From Corynebacterium jeddahense (GTDB taxonomy: Bacteria; Actinomycetota; Actinomycetes; Mycobacteriales; Mycobacteriaceae), in the NCBI RefSeq assembly GCF_028609865.1, contig NZ_CP063194.1, positions 620,001-684,000 of the forward strand: a DNA stretch of 64,000 nt. The letters are read 5' to 3'. A model generated the notes under the pieces. The model was not told the DNA's origin. It made no database searches and saw nothing but the letters and a program-made list of their open reading frames with translations. Within the stretch, counting starts at the first letter, position 1. Each line of letters opens with the position of its first letter. The position numbers and the translations under genes were made by a program. This document shows positions 26,051 to 33,429 of this stretch, one piece after another.

Positions 26051-26654
26051 TCGCGTTATCGAAGACCATCTCAGTTGGCACCCCGCCGGCGGCGTCGATG
26101 ACATCCAGCAGCCCGGTAATGACGCACTCGGCGGTTTCACCGGCAAAGGCCCTGCAAAACCTCATATTTGAGTACGGAAACGTCACCACCAGAAGGTGCA
26201 CAACCCTCGCGGCTGACGCCATGATGACTTCTGCCTGGCCGAAATCGACCTGGATGACCCCCGGTGACCATTCCAACTCCATGAACCCATCGCCTGGGGC
26301 TTTATGGTCCTTCTTCCACTGCTTCACGTAGCGCTGCACCGGTGAATACGAGCCTGTATACCCATGCTCGTTGGTAAGCCGGTCACAGATCCGTTTTGCT
26401 GTGTGGCGTTGCTTGCGCGGCATGCGCTGGTCGTGCTCAAGCCACTGATCAACAACCGCGCACAACGCCTCACCCAGCACGATTGAGCCTGGTTTGCGTG
26501 TCTTCACCGGCGCAGTCGGGCTGAAATCGTCCTGGTTGACGTACTTATCGACCGTAGCGCGCGATACCGAGACCGCCTTCGCGATCGCTCGTCTGGACAT
26601 TCCCTCATCGTCGAGCTGTCTGATAGTTTCGATCGTGGTCATGCTGATCGTCAT
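26051..26654 (-). pseudogene. istA: istA transposase, N-terminal fragment
   Basis: About 200 codons from ATG 26654: an N-terminal HTH (EGMSRRAIAKAVSVSRATVD) and the start of the DDE core (VIQVDFGQAE with the first Asp; MVFDNA with the second). It is interrupted at the TCGCGTTA duplication by the IS256 copy. Confidence 0.88.
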
Positions 26655-26913
26655 CTACTTTCTGGTCCCTTCCTGAAAAATCCAAGTCCCCAACCTCGCG
26701 GCCAAACGAAGATGGGACGTTTCTCAGGAACAGAAACCTACTGGGGGGTGGTTATCGGCATGGCCCTTTCCCTTTCCAGAAAAGGGGCCACACCAGCCAC
26801 AGCAACGCACCGGGGAACTGGCCTACTTTTCCGCGCTGAAACGGACCAAAACAGGCCGCCGAAACGGACTACTTCCCAAGCCGAACTGGACCACCTACAT
26901 CAGATCAGACACA
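26655..26913. other. Noncoding right end of the IS21 element
   Basis: No gene. It contains several related 15-20-base motifs (GAACTGGCCTAC, GAAACGGACC, GAAACGGACTAC, GAACTGGACCACC), like the multiple transposase-binding repeats at IS21 ends. Confidence 0.6.
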
Positions 26914-27948
26914 TACACCAGCGACCTCACCGAGCGCCGCGAGCGACCTATGGTCTTGCGAACACTGCGCCATTGTGTCGCGGATGGATACGCTAAACGG
27001 CAACAGACGCTGCGATGAGCCAGTACCAAGGTAGTGCGTAAACCGAACAGGCTTGAGACTGACAAGGCCACCACCCGCAGACGTCACGCGACGCATAGCG
27101 TCGGTGACTTTCGACGAGCCGCGTTGAAACGCTGTCAGATCGGCTTTTAGAAAGTGCCCAACCAGAACGATAGGAATCGAATAACGATTGTGGAGGTTCC
27201 CCTCACCGCCGCGAGGGTCACGGACGACCTGATCACGTCGAAGACCACGAGGGTCAAGGTCCGAAGTACCAATTTGATCGGCATCCTTCAACCCGTTCGC
27301 ATAACGATGGAATCGACCAATGCGCGAGGCGACGTAGAGCGACGACTCAACCAAAATCCGCTGCTCCATTTCCTGCAACGGCATCACGACAAGTTCGTAC
27401 ATCGTGTCAGGGTCGAGAACATCGCGCCAGGCGAACTGATACGCGTCGATGACACGGGTCTTACCGTGATACGTGAACTCAGTGTCAACACCGATGACGA
27501 TGCGACGCTCATTCGTCGACATAGCCTTCGTGGTCGACAGATCCGAGAATGCTGGATCGGAGTCGCATGGGTGCGGTGGCTGACCGGACTGCGTCCGGCC
27601 AGCCACTCCACCCTCCCGTAGGGGTATATGGCCGGAACCTGCTCGAATATCTTGACCAGCAGGTTTGTCCGGAATCTTCGACTGGTCACTGGCATCACTT
27701 TCAGAATTGATGCCAGTGGAACTTTCAATAGTTTGTAGCTCCAATGTTTCTTCGCGCCAGAGCACGGCAGCAAATGCGGTGGATTTCAGGCGTGAATCCG
27801 TCTGAAAATTGACCAACTTGGTCTGCCAGCCAACGGCATCTTTCCTGATTTCCCGATAGCGCTTGGACACTGGGGCGGGTACACTGGTAGTGCAAACTTC
27901 AATGGACCAGTCCTCGTTGTGATTAGCGGGGGCTGTTTTCTTTTGCAT
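26914..27948 (-). pseudogene. Family B DNA polymerase, N-terminal exonuclease piece
   Basis: 345 codons from ATG 27948, which overlaps the stop of the HTH gene (TAATG, coupled translation). The first 140 residues are polar and of unknown fold. The 3'-5' exonuclease motif I is IGVDTEF (D155, E157); VGHFLKADLTAF resembles motif II. The frame runs into the 6-bp duplication TACACC and continues at 22884 without loss. This establishes one original gene of about 1030 codons. It is a proofreading-type family B polymerase, in pipolin context probably self-priming. Confidence 0.8.
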
Positions 27949-28154
27949 TACGCAGCACCACCAATCGTGGGCTGCGCGTCGAGCCAAGCTTCAAGGTCGC
28001 TGACGCGATAGAGGACATCCCTGCCGAGTTTGATGTAGCGGGGGCCGCGACCTTCAGCTCGCCAATTAGCGAGGGTGCCGCGCGAAAGCCCGAGCATTTC
28101 AGCAGCGACTGTGGACTTTACGGACAGGCGGAGAATATCTTCGTGGATATTCAC
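27948..28154 (-). CDS. HTH excisionase-like protein (MerR/AlpA type)
   Basis: 68 residues from GTG 28154 (GGAG 8 bases upstream); a longer frame to 28202 exists without RBS. The winged HTH core is VAAEMLGLSRGTLANWRAEG followed by YRVSDLEAWL, typical of excisionase/AlpA-like DNA-binding proteins. Its stop overlaps the polymerase ATG. It likely acts as recombination directionality factor with the integrase or regulates the polymerase operon. Confidence 0.8.
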   Translation of the reverse strand: MNIHEDILRLSVKSTVAAEMLGLSRGTLANWRAEGRGPRYIKLGRDVLYRVSDLEAWLDAQPTIGGAA

Positions 28155-28308
28155 AGTGGGTTCTCCAGACGTGGAAAAACAACCCCAGCCTGCGCAGCTC
28201 ACGCTTAGGGGCTATTTTTCATGTCCGGTTCTAAATCGTTATCCCACTTACTTCGAGGATGACACCTCGCTGGCGATGCCCGGAAGGCTGCCAATCATTT
28301 TAGACCAT

Positions 28309-28698
28309 TCAGGACCATTTGAATAGGGGCGGAAACCAATCGTCAAAGGGGAGGTCAGTTGCCGACGATGTGCCCCAGTGAGTACCGGCGTAGGCCGACG
28401 GGGCTGCTCCGGGTTGAAGGCCGGGCGCGGGTAACTCTCCGTATTCAAGCTCACGTAGCCGGTCGGTCAGCGCCTTCTTAAACGCCTTGAGTTCGCGTCT
28501 GGCAGAGGCGAGCGCATTATCACCATGCGACGCCTTGATGTCAGCACTCAACTCTTTTAGCCGTGTGTTGATTGTCTTGAGTTCACGCGCGAGGGCTGCT
28601 CGCTCAGCCTCGCGTTCTTCCTGAGGAGTTGCCCCATCACTGAGGCGGCGCTGCATTAGTTCGGAGGAATCCCAGCAGACAGGTCGTGGCGTGTTCAT
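28309..28698 (-). CDS. Hypothetical coiled-coil protein (about 129 aa)
   Basis: ATG 28698. An Arg/Glu-rich helical middle (REAERAALARELKTINTRLKE) and a Pro/Trp-rich C-terminus ending DDWFPPLFKWS. It is divergent from the integrase gene and upstream of the excisionase and polymerase. No family recognised. Confidence 0.5.
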   Translation of the reverse strand: MNTPRPVCWDSSELMQRRLSDGATPQEEREAERAALARELKTINTRLKELSADIKASHGDNALASARRELKAFKKALTDRLRELEYGELPAPGLQPGAAPSAYAGTHWGTSSATDLPFDDWFPPLFKWS

Positions 28699-28742
28699 GA
28701 CCAACAGTTTACCAGTATTCGAACCTATACAAAAGTGGTGCT

Positions 28743-28755
28743 ATAGTTTTGCGCA
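28743..28755 (+). promoter_or_regulatory. Probable leaderless promoter of the integrase gene
   Basis: A -10 like TATAGT ends only about 7 bases before the ATG at 28755 and no Shine-Dalgarno is visible. This points to a leaderless transcript, a common arrangement in Corynebacterium. Confidence 0.45.
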
Positions 28756-29975
28756 TGGCGAAGAAGCAGCAAGCATCACGCGCACCACTTCAACCGGGTG
28801 AAGATACTGTTGAGCGCGTCCTTGACACGCGCACGCGAGGACCGTTTGACGAATTTTTCACTGTCAAGAACTGGGAAGGACGCTCCAAACGATTCCATGT
28901 CCGGGCGGCAACGAAGGGCGAATTTCGTGCCAAGGCCAAAGAGAAGATCGACGAGTATCTCAACACGTCCACGAGCAGCTGGACGAAGGCGAAACGTATT
29001 ACAACCTTTATTGACGATGTGAGCGAACCTGCCGTAAAAGCAGCGCGCCTGAGGCCTAATACCAAGAAGCGCTATGAGCTGGCTCTATCGCAGCTGCGCC
29101 GACAGTTAGACGGCCTAACGATCGGCGATGCCGTGCGGTTTAGGACTCTCGAAAAGGCGCTGCAGGACATTGGGCGTGACCACGGAGCTGAGTCTGCACG
29201 GCAGGCGCGCACAGTGTTGAGTAAGTATGTCCTTGACCAGCTGATTCGCGAGGGCATTATCGACCACAACCCGCTGAGGGGCATATCCATTGACCTTGGC
29301 GTTACGCGCAAGGGGAGCAAGCCCGCACAGTCTCACGCGCTCACAGATGCACAGTACGACGCAGTAGTTGATCACCTTGTAGAGCGCGATACCTCGGGGC
29401 CGATACCACCGGGAACAGATAGGCGGCACACGTCGATCAAGAAACACGAAATCACAGTGGCGCTAGCGGTCCTCCAGGCCGGTACGGGTCTGCGTATTAG
29501 CGAAGCGCTCGCCCTTACCCGTGAGGACGCGACTGTCACACAAGACTCGCTCGCGGTATCGGTGCAGGCGGAACAGTCCAAGACGCACCGGGGGCGCACC
29601 GTGCCAATGTTGGACGCGCGGTGTGAGAAGTTCTGGCGAGAGCGGATCAAAACAATTGGCTCCGGCGATCCACTCATTCCCGCACCGGGGGATGCGCACT
29701 CGCACTGGCGGACAGATAATGCCGTCAAGGCATGTGCAGCGCTCTACCGCGATATCGGCGCCCGGCTTGAAGACGAGACTATTTCAACCATGAGATCTCA
29801 CGCCTGGCGCACGGTACTCAATAACCGCGCGATCGCTCGTGGAGTTCCCGCTGAGATCCGCAGCGCGTTTTTCGGTCACACCGAAGCATTGAACGCTCGA
29901 AACTACACGGACCTCACCGACGTTTCGGCCATGCAGTCGGCGCTTGCGGGTGGTGCACTAGACGGTGCACTGTAG
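28755..29975 (+). CDS. int: Tyrosine-type site-specific integrase
   Basis: 406 residues. The N-terminus has an arm-binding-like domain and a core-binding SAM-like domain (about residues 90-190). The catalytic domain shows R in GLRISEALAL, HAWR (His-x-x-Arg), FFGH (second His) and the nucleophile Tyr in NARNY. It ends 105 bases before att copy 2. It should catalyse integration and excision at the tRNA-fMet 3' end. A mutated partial copy is at 32050. Confidence 0.92.
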   Translation: MAKKQQASRAPLQPGEDTVERVLDTRTRGPFDEFFTVKNWEGRSKRFHVRAATKGEFRAKAKEKIDEYLNTSTSSWTKAKRITTFIDDVSEPAVKAARLRPNTKKRYELALSQLRRQLDGLTIGDAVRFRTLEKALQDIGRDHGAESARQARTVLSKYVLDQLIREGIIDHNPLRGISIDLGVTRKGSKPAQSHALTDAQYDAVVDHLVERDTSGPIPPGTDRRHTSIKKHEITVALAVLQAGTGLRISEALALTREDATVTQDSLAVSVQAEQSKTHRGRTVPMLDARCEKFWRERIKTIGSGDPLIPAPGDAHSHWRTDNAVKACAALYRDIGARLEDETISTMRSHAWRTVLNNRAIARGVPAEIRSAFFGHTEALNARNYTDLTDVSAMQSALAGGALDGAL

Positions 29976-30081
29976 GCATGATCCTGAATGATTCTGAATG
30001 ATTCCAAATGATCGTTGAGGGCTCTGAAATGCAATGTTATCCACTGGTAACCCCCGATAGGCTCGAATTTGCTCCGATAAT
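29976..30081. other. att-proximal noncoding region with short direct repeats
   Basis: Repeated TGATTCTGAATGATTC-like words follow the integrase stop and are matched by similar words after the dead copy (32548-32580). These are candidate integrase arm or excisionase sites. Confidence 0.4.
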
Positions 30082-30118
30082 CCAGGGGTCGTTGGTTCGA
30101 ATCCGGCCCCCGCTACCA
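30082..30118 (+). repeat. Attachment-site copy 2 (junction of elements A and B)
   Basis: A copy of the tRNA-fMet 3' end; this one encodes CCA (GCTACCA), unlike copies 1 and 3. The upstream half does not form a tRNA, so it is an att site, not a gene. Confidence 0.85.
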
Positions 30119-30122
30119 ACTT

Positions 30123-30168
30123 CCGAGACCCACCAGTCTCTTCGGCTGTTGGGTCTTCTCGTTTTGCT
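30123..30168 (+). terminator. Terminator after att copy 2
   Basis: GAGACCCACCAG pairs imperfectly with CTGTTGGGTCTTCTC and is followed by GTTTTG. Confidence 0.6.
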
Positions 30169-30300
30169 GTCCTCGCCGCCCATCGCAGCTCAAGCCATTT
30201 GATGATAGATTTAAAGTGTCACTCAGTTACTTGATTGGCAGCTGTTCGAATGGCCTACTAGGCCTTGCCCCCAGTTCCGCTCAAATACAAGGAGACTCGC

Positions 30301-30735
30301 ATGAAACGCACGCTCAAGGGAGTGCTTGCATCCATCGTGGTTGCTGGACTAGTCCTTGCAACTCCCCAAGCTATTGCCCAAGAAAATCAGTCCGAACCAT
30401 CCATCCCTTATAGTTTCGAACGAATTTTAACATGGGATGAAGAGGGGAACCCCACTTCGGGGGTTGTGACTTTTGATGTGGACACCACAATCATAAAACC
30501 TCGGGCCACGGAGAATGTCGGCGGTGGCACCTGGACCTATGGGAGCCGCTACACATCTGACGGTTCCAAGATTTGCACGTCTAAATACATACACAGGACA
30601 AAGACCCACACCGCCACGGCCACTATGGGTACCAAAACTAGCTCCAGGACCGCTAAGCCCGGGAGCTGGGCTTCCGCTAGTGTGACAGGCGGGAGCTCCG
30701 CGGGAATCTGCAACGCGTACTGGTCCACCCAATAG
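30301..30735 (+). CDS. Lactococcin 972 family bacteriocin precursor
   Basis: A 144-residue secreted precursor starting at ATG 30301 with AAGGAG upstream. A Sec signal peptide (MKRTLKG, hydrophobic core, cut after AIA) and an acidic pro-region of about 45 residues are followed by the Lcn972-type domain: GGGTWTYG, SKYIHRTKTHTATA, PGSWASASV and the aromatic C-terminus AYWSTQ. Lcn972-type bacteriocins inhibit septum formation in related bacteria, lactococcin 972 by binding lipid II. The two Cys (SKIC, AGIC) are unusual and may form a disulfide. Confidence 0.85.
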   Translation: MKRTLKGVLASIVVAGLVLATPQAIAQENQSEPSIPYSFERILTWDEEGNPTSGVVTFDVDTTIIKPRATENVGGGTWTYGSRYTSDGSKICTSKYIHRTKTHTATATMGTKTSSRTAKPGSWASASVTGGSSAGICNAYWSTQ

Positions 30736-30753
30736 GTCCTTTCGTTAGGTCTC

Positions 30754-31329
30754 ATGAACAAATTCATTCTCCCGACAGTCTGCCTAGCCATCGCCGTGGG
30801 TTATGCATTTTCCCATGCAACATCAACAGCTATGCTCGAAGGGCAGGCGAACGGGCTACTTTTCTCACGCAATCTAGTGGGGCAAATCATGGGGTCGGCG
30901 TCTTTATGGATAAGCTGCGCATTTCTGGCAGGAAAATCCATATCGGGCAGAACACTACTCTCATCGTTTGTCGGAGTACTTACATTCCTTTTTATGTTGG
31001 CAGTCCACTATGCGACGGGCGCGCTTCTCGGATTTTTTTCATCTAGTATTTTTTCTGATAACCAGATTTGGTTCCTCGCTGCATTGCCTGCAGGAATGAT
31101 ATTTGGCTTATTAGGCTCTTTATCGAACAGAATCCCTTTGCTTAGCTTAATTCTCGCATTGTGTTTCTTAGCTGAACCTTTCGTAGTTGGATATATACCT
31201 GGGTTGAAATCCCTTCCCTGGACAACTGTTCTTGCCGGCCAGATTGCCGGAATTTTCTTGATATGTGTAGGTATTCTTATTGGTTATATAGCCTGCAAGG
31301 AAGCCATTAAGGGTGGTAGAAATGGGTAA
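30754..31329 (+). CDS. Polytopic membrane protein beside the bacteriocin (immunity candidate)
   Basis: 191 residues with about six transmembrane helices (for example LLSSFVGVLTFLFMLAVHYA and VLAGQIAGIFLICVGILIG). It follows the bacteriocin by 18 bases, and its end overlaps the next gene. Position suggests producer immunity; it resembles small DUF6518-like membrane proteins, a weak match. Low GC. Confidence 0.65.
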   Translation: MNKFILPTVCLAIAVGYAFSHATSTAMLEGQANGLLFSRNLVGQIMGSASLWISCAFLAGKSISGRTLLSSFVGVLTFLFMLAVHYATGALLGFFSSSIFSDNQIWFLAALPAGMIFGLLGSLSNRIPLLSLILALCFLAEPFVVGYIPGLKSLPWTTVLAGQIAGIFLICVGILIGYIACKEAIKGGRNG

Positions 31330-31831
31330 CATGCTTATATACGGGGTTAGCTCCGAGCAATCTTGGGACGTAGCGGAACAACTGGCTGCAAGCTTTTCTG
31401 TAATAGTTAAAGATGATGAAATTCAGTACGATTTCCCAAGGGATATTACAGTCGTGCAAGAGGGTGAAGATTTACCTGAATTATCCCCTCTAAGAGGGTT
31501 TATCGTGTTTTTCGACGTCAGCGATGAACCAGAATCGGTAGCGCGAAAGATTTATATCGATGAATACTTTGAAAAACTTCAGCATCTGACTAGTCAGGCA
31601 CTCTCTGCTGTATCCTCCGGTGGGAGCATTGTTTTTGCAGCTCTCAATTCCTATGGACCACCAAATACCAAGGAGGCTGAAAGGTTTTTCAGGGTTCTTG
31701 AGAACCTTGACAAATCGGATGTGAGCAAGCACTTTTTGGGAACACATAAGGCGATGCAGGCGCCTGGAATAGAGATTTGCTCCCCTGAGGAACTTAGCGG
31801 TTCTGTTCGGGCTCGGGTGGCACTTTCCTGA
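31322..31831 (+). CDS. Hypothetical cytosolic protein of the bacteriocin operon
   Basis: 169 residues from ATG 31322 (AAGGGTGG upstream), overlapping the stop of the membrane protein gene (ATGGGTAA), so translation is coupled. A soluble alpha/beta-looking protein (MLIYGVSSEQSWDVAEQL, GGSIVFAALNSYGPP). No family recognised; perhaps an accessory or immunity function. Confidence 0.6.
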   Translation: MGNMLIYGVSSEQSWDVAEQLAASFSVIVKDDEIQYDFPRDITVVQEGEDLPELSPLRGFIVFFDVSDEPESVARKIYIDEYFEKLQHLTSQALSAVSSGGSIVFAALNSYGPPNTKEAERFFRVLENLDKSDVSKHFLGTHKAMQAPGIEICSPEELSGSVRARVALS

Positions 31832-32046
31832 GTGAATGTCATTCGACCCAATCGGGAGAGCGACAAAAGGTTTGTCTGGGTTTTGTCCCGTGTTGGGGGT
31901 TAGGTTCCTATCCATCTTTTTGTACGCCTAGGTTGTGGTTGTAGTCGGTTGGGATAGCGTTGTCGTAGAGGGCTGGTCGTCCTGTTTATTGTTCGGCTTT
32001 GTTCTCGTTGTGGACCGTGGTGTTGACTTTGGCAAGTTCTGCCGGA
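31832..32046. other. Noncoding junction before the integrase remnant
   Basis: GT-rich sequence without a convincing gene. It joins the bacteriocin cassette to the truncated integrase. Confidence 0.4.
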
Positions 32047-32049
32047 AGT

Positions 32050-32549
32050 TGGACCTAACGGGTCAGGTCCAAGCGCTTGCGCTCACTCGTGAGGACGTGA
32101 CGAATACGCAAGACTCACTGGCAGTAACAGTGCGGGCAGAACACTCCAAGACTCACCGGGGTCGAACCGTACCGATGCTCGACTCACGGTGTAGGTGGTT
32201 CTGGTTAGAACGAATCAAGACAATTGACCCCAGCGATCCGCTTATTCCCGCACAGGGGGATACACACTCGCATTGGCGGACAGATAATGCAGTCAAAGCG
32301 TGCGCGGCGCTCTATAAAGATATCGGTGTTCAACTCGAAGACCAGGCTATCTCCTCGATGAGGTCTCACGCCTGGCGTACCGTGCTGATTAACCGCGCGA
32401 TCGCTCGCGGCGTTCCCGCTGAGATCCGTAGCGCCTCCTTTGGACACACTGAAGCGATGAACGCGCGAAATCACACCGACCTCACTGATGTGTCGGCCAT
32501 GCAGTCGGCACTTGAAGATGGTGCACTAGATGGTGCACTAGAGGGATGA
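32050..32549 (+). pseudogene. Truncated, catalytically dead integrase copy
   Basis: About 165 codons (from about QALALTRED) corresponding to the C-terminal 40% of the integrase at 28755, some 80-85% identical by eye. HAWR is kept, FFGH became SFGH, and the nucleophile NARNY became NARNH, so it could not cleave DNA even if complete. The N-terminal domains and the first catalytic Arg are missing. Confidence 0.85.
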
Positions 32550-32650
32550 TTCTGGAAGATTCTAAATGGTTCTAAATGATCGAAAACGCCTCTAAACAGC
32601 ATGTTCAGAATCGAATAACGCCTGTTAGGCTCGAATGTAATCCGATAACC

Positions 32651-32686
32651 CCAGAGGTCGTAGGTTCGAATCCTGCCCCCGCTACT
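32651..32686 (+). repeat. Attachment-site copy 3 (right boundary of the island)
   Basis: The tRNA-fMet 3' end, with a T-stem sequence (GTAGG/CCTGC) that differs from copies 1 and 2 (GTTGG). It is probably the original chromosomal 3' end displaced by integration, since the chromosome-type terminator follows. Confidence 0.85.
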
Positions 32687-32966
32687 ATGAACCGGGAAAC
32701 AACCCGGAAACAGAAAAGGCACCCTTCACGGGGTGCCTTTTCTGTATTTTCACGCGCGGTGGCCGGGCCCAATCCGCATAAGCCATGCGCCAGGGGGAAC
32801 TACTGAGGGCCGGAACGGATCCTGCGGCAGCGCCAGCCATCACGTTCCCACGAAGACGGCTGCGATTGTCGGCGTAGGTGGCAATCTGCGCGAGGGTAGA
32901 TTTCTCCGGTCCGTTGAGGCTCGGTGTGAAGGTTGCTGAGACGGCGTCTCGTAAAATTTCTCCCAA
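32685..32966 (-). CDS. Possible small protein (93 aa), uncertain
   Basis: TTG 32966 has a strong AGGAGG five bases upstream and opens a frame beginning MGEILRDAVSATFTPSLNG. The last 20 codons run through the tRNA terminator and att copy, which argues that the original stop was lost or the frame is fortuitous. No family recognised. Confidence 0.3.
   Translation of the reverse strand: MGEILRDAVSATFTPSLNGPEKSTLAQIATYADNRSRLRGNVMAGAAAGSVPALSSSPWRMAYADWARPPRVKIQKRHPVKGAFSVSGLFPGS
32711..32750 (+). terminator. Terminator after att copy 3 (probably the original tRNA terminator)
   Basis: Stem AAAAGGCACCC/GGGTGCCTTTT with a short loop and T-rich continuation. Confidence 0.8.
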
Positions 32967-33151
32967 ATGGTCCTCCTTTGTCGTTGGGGTGTCGGGCTTG
33001 TTTGTGTCTCGACGATGAAGGAACCTAACACGGGTATTTCCGCATTTCAAGAAGTGTTTTTTGACACTTACTAGGTGGGTTGAGGGCCTACTATGTGAGG
33101 GGTGAGTGGCGGGGCGAGACGCCCGGAAGGGGCGCCGCCCGCGCGGCGCGG
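32967..33151. other. Intergenic region
   Basis: No gene or clear structure seen; GC-rich toward 33100-33150. Confidence 0.3.
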
Positions 33152-33290
33152 CTAGCTCACGTCGTTGACGAGTGGATCGCTCCATTCGAAGTCGTATGGC
33201 GGGATTGATCCCTTGGTCTCGTGGAGGCCGAGGAGGATCTCCTCGCGCCAATTGGTCTCGAACTCGTCGGCTACTCGTGACCGGGTTCGG
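33152..33290 (-). pseudogene. 3' remnant of an unknown gene cut by IS21
   Basis: 45 codons reading RVADEFETNWREEILLGLHE and ending WSDPLVNDVS, then a stop at 33152. The upstream part is absent because the IS21-type element begins at about 33291. No continuation was recognised on the far side of the IS. Confidence 0.45.
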
Positions 33291-33429
33291 TTTTTAGTAC
33301 CGGTCGGGCGTGTATCGGGTACTGGGTGTGCGTGTATCGGGTACCGGGGGTAGTTAGGTTGGCAGTCTGTGGTTGACGGCCCTGCGCAGTGTGTACGCGC
33401 GGGCCGCGTAACCATGGAAGGAGTTTGGT

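Larger units (their letters stand above)
22885..26913 (-). mobile_element. IS21-family element nested in the polymerase gene
   Basis: Terminal repeats TGTGTTTTG...GTTGTAGG (left) and TGTGTCTGA...GATGTAGG (right, complement); 6-bp target duplication TACACC at 22879-22884 and 26914-26919. It encodes istB (22981-23715) and istA, the latter interrupted by an IS256 copy (24610-26050). It disrupts the family B polymerase gene. Confidence 0.9.
7365..30118 (+). mobile_element. Element A: pipolin-like integrative mobilizable element
   Basis: A 22.7-kb insertion between two tRNA-fMet 3' repeats. It holds a tyrosine integrase next to the right repeat, an HTH excisionase, a family B DNA polymerase (broken), a MOBP relaxase with MobC-like and overlapping accessory genes, a possible oriT, an SSB-like protein and DUF4192. 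Base composition and codon use vary strongly from the core genes. A family B polymerase with tyrosine recombinase and att repeats in a tRNA gene is the defining layout of pipolins; assignment of the polymerase to the primer-independent clade is inferred from motifs and context. The element is heavily invaded by IS21, IS256 and IS3-type sequences and is probably unable to replicate itself now. Confidence 0.75.
30119..32686 (+). mobile_element. Element B: satellite with bacteriocin cassette
   Basis: A 2.6-kb segment between att copies 2 and 3. It has three cargo genes (bacteriocin, membrane protein, hypothetical) and at its right end a truncated, mutated integrase in the same position as the integrase of element A. 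Its cargo is of much lower GC than the chromosome. It is probably the shrunken remainder of an earlier related element, still mobilizable in trans if the att sites are recognised. Confidence 0.7.

Noticed and set aside
30044..30118. Second functional tRNA gene at att copy 2
   Set aside because: Only the 3' half matches; the 5' half cannot form acceptor, D and anticodon stems.
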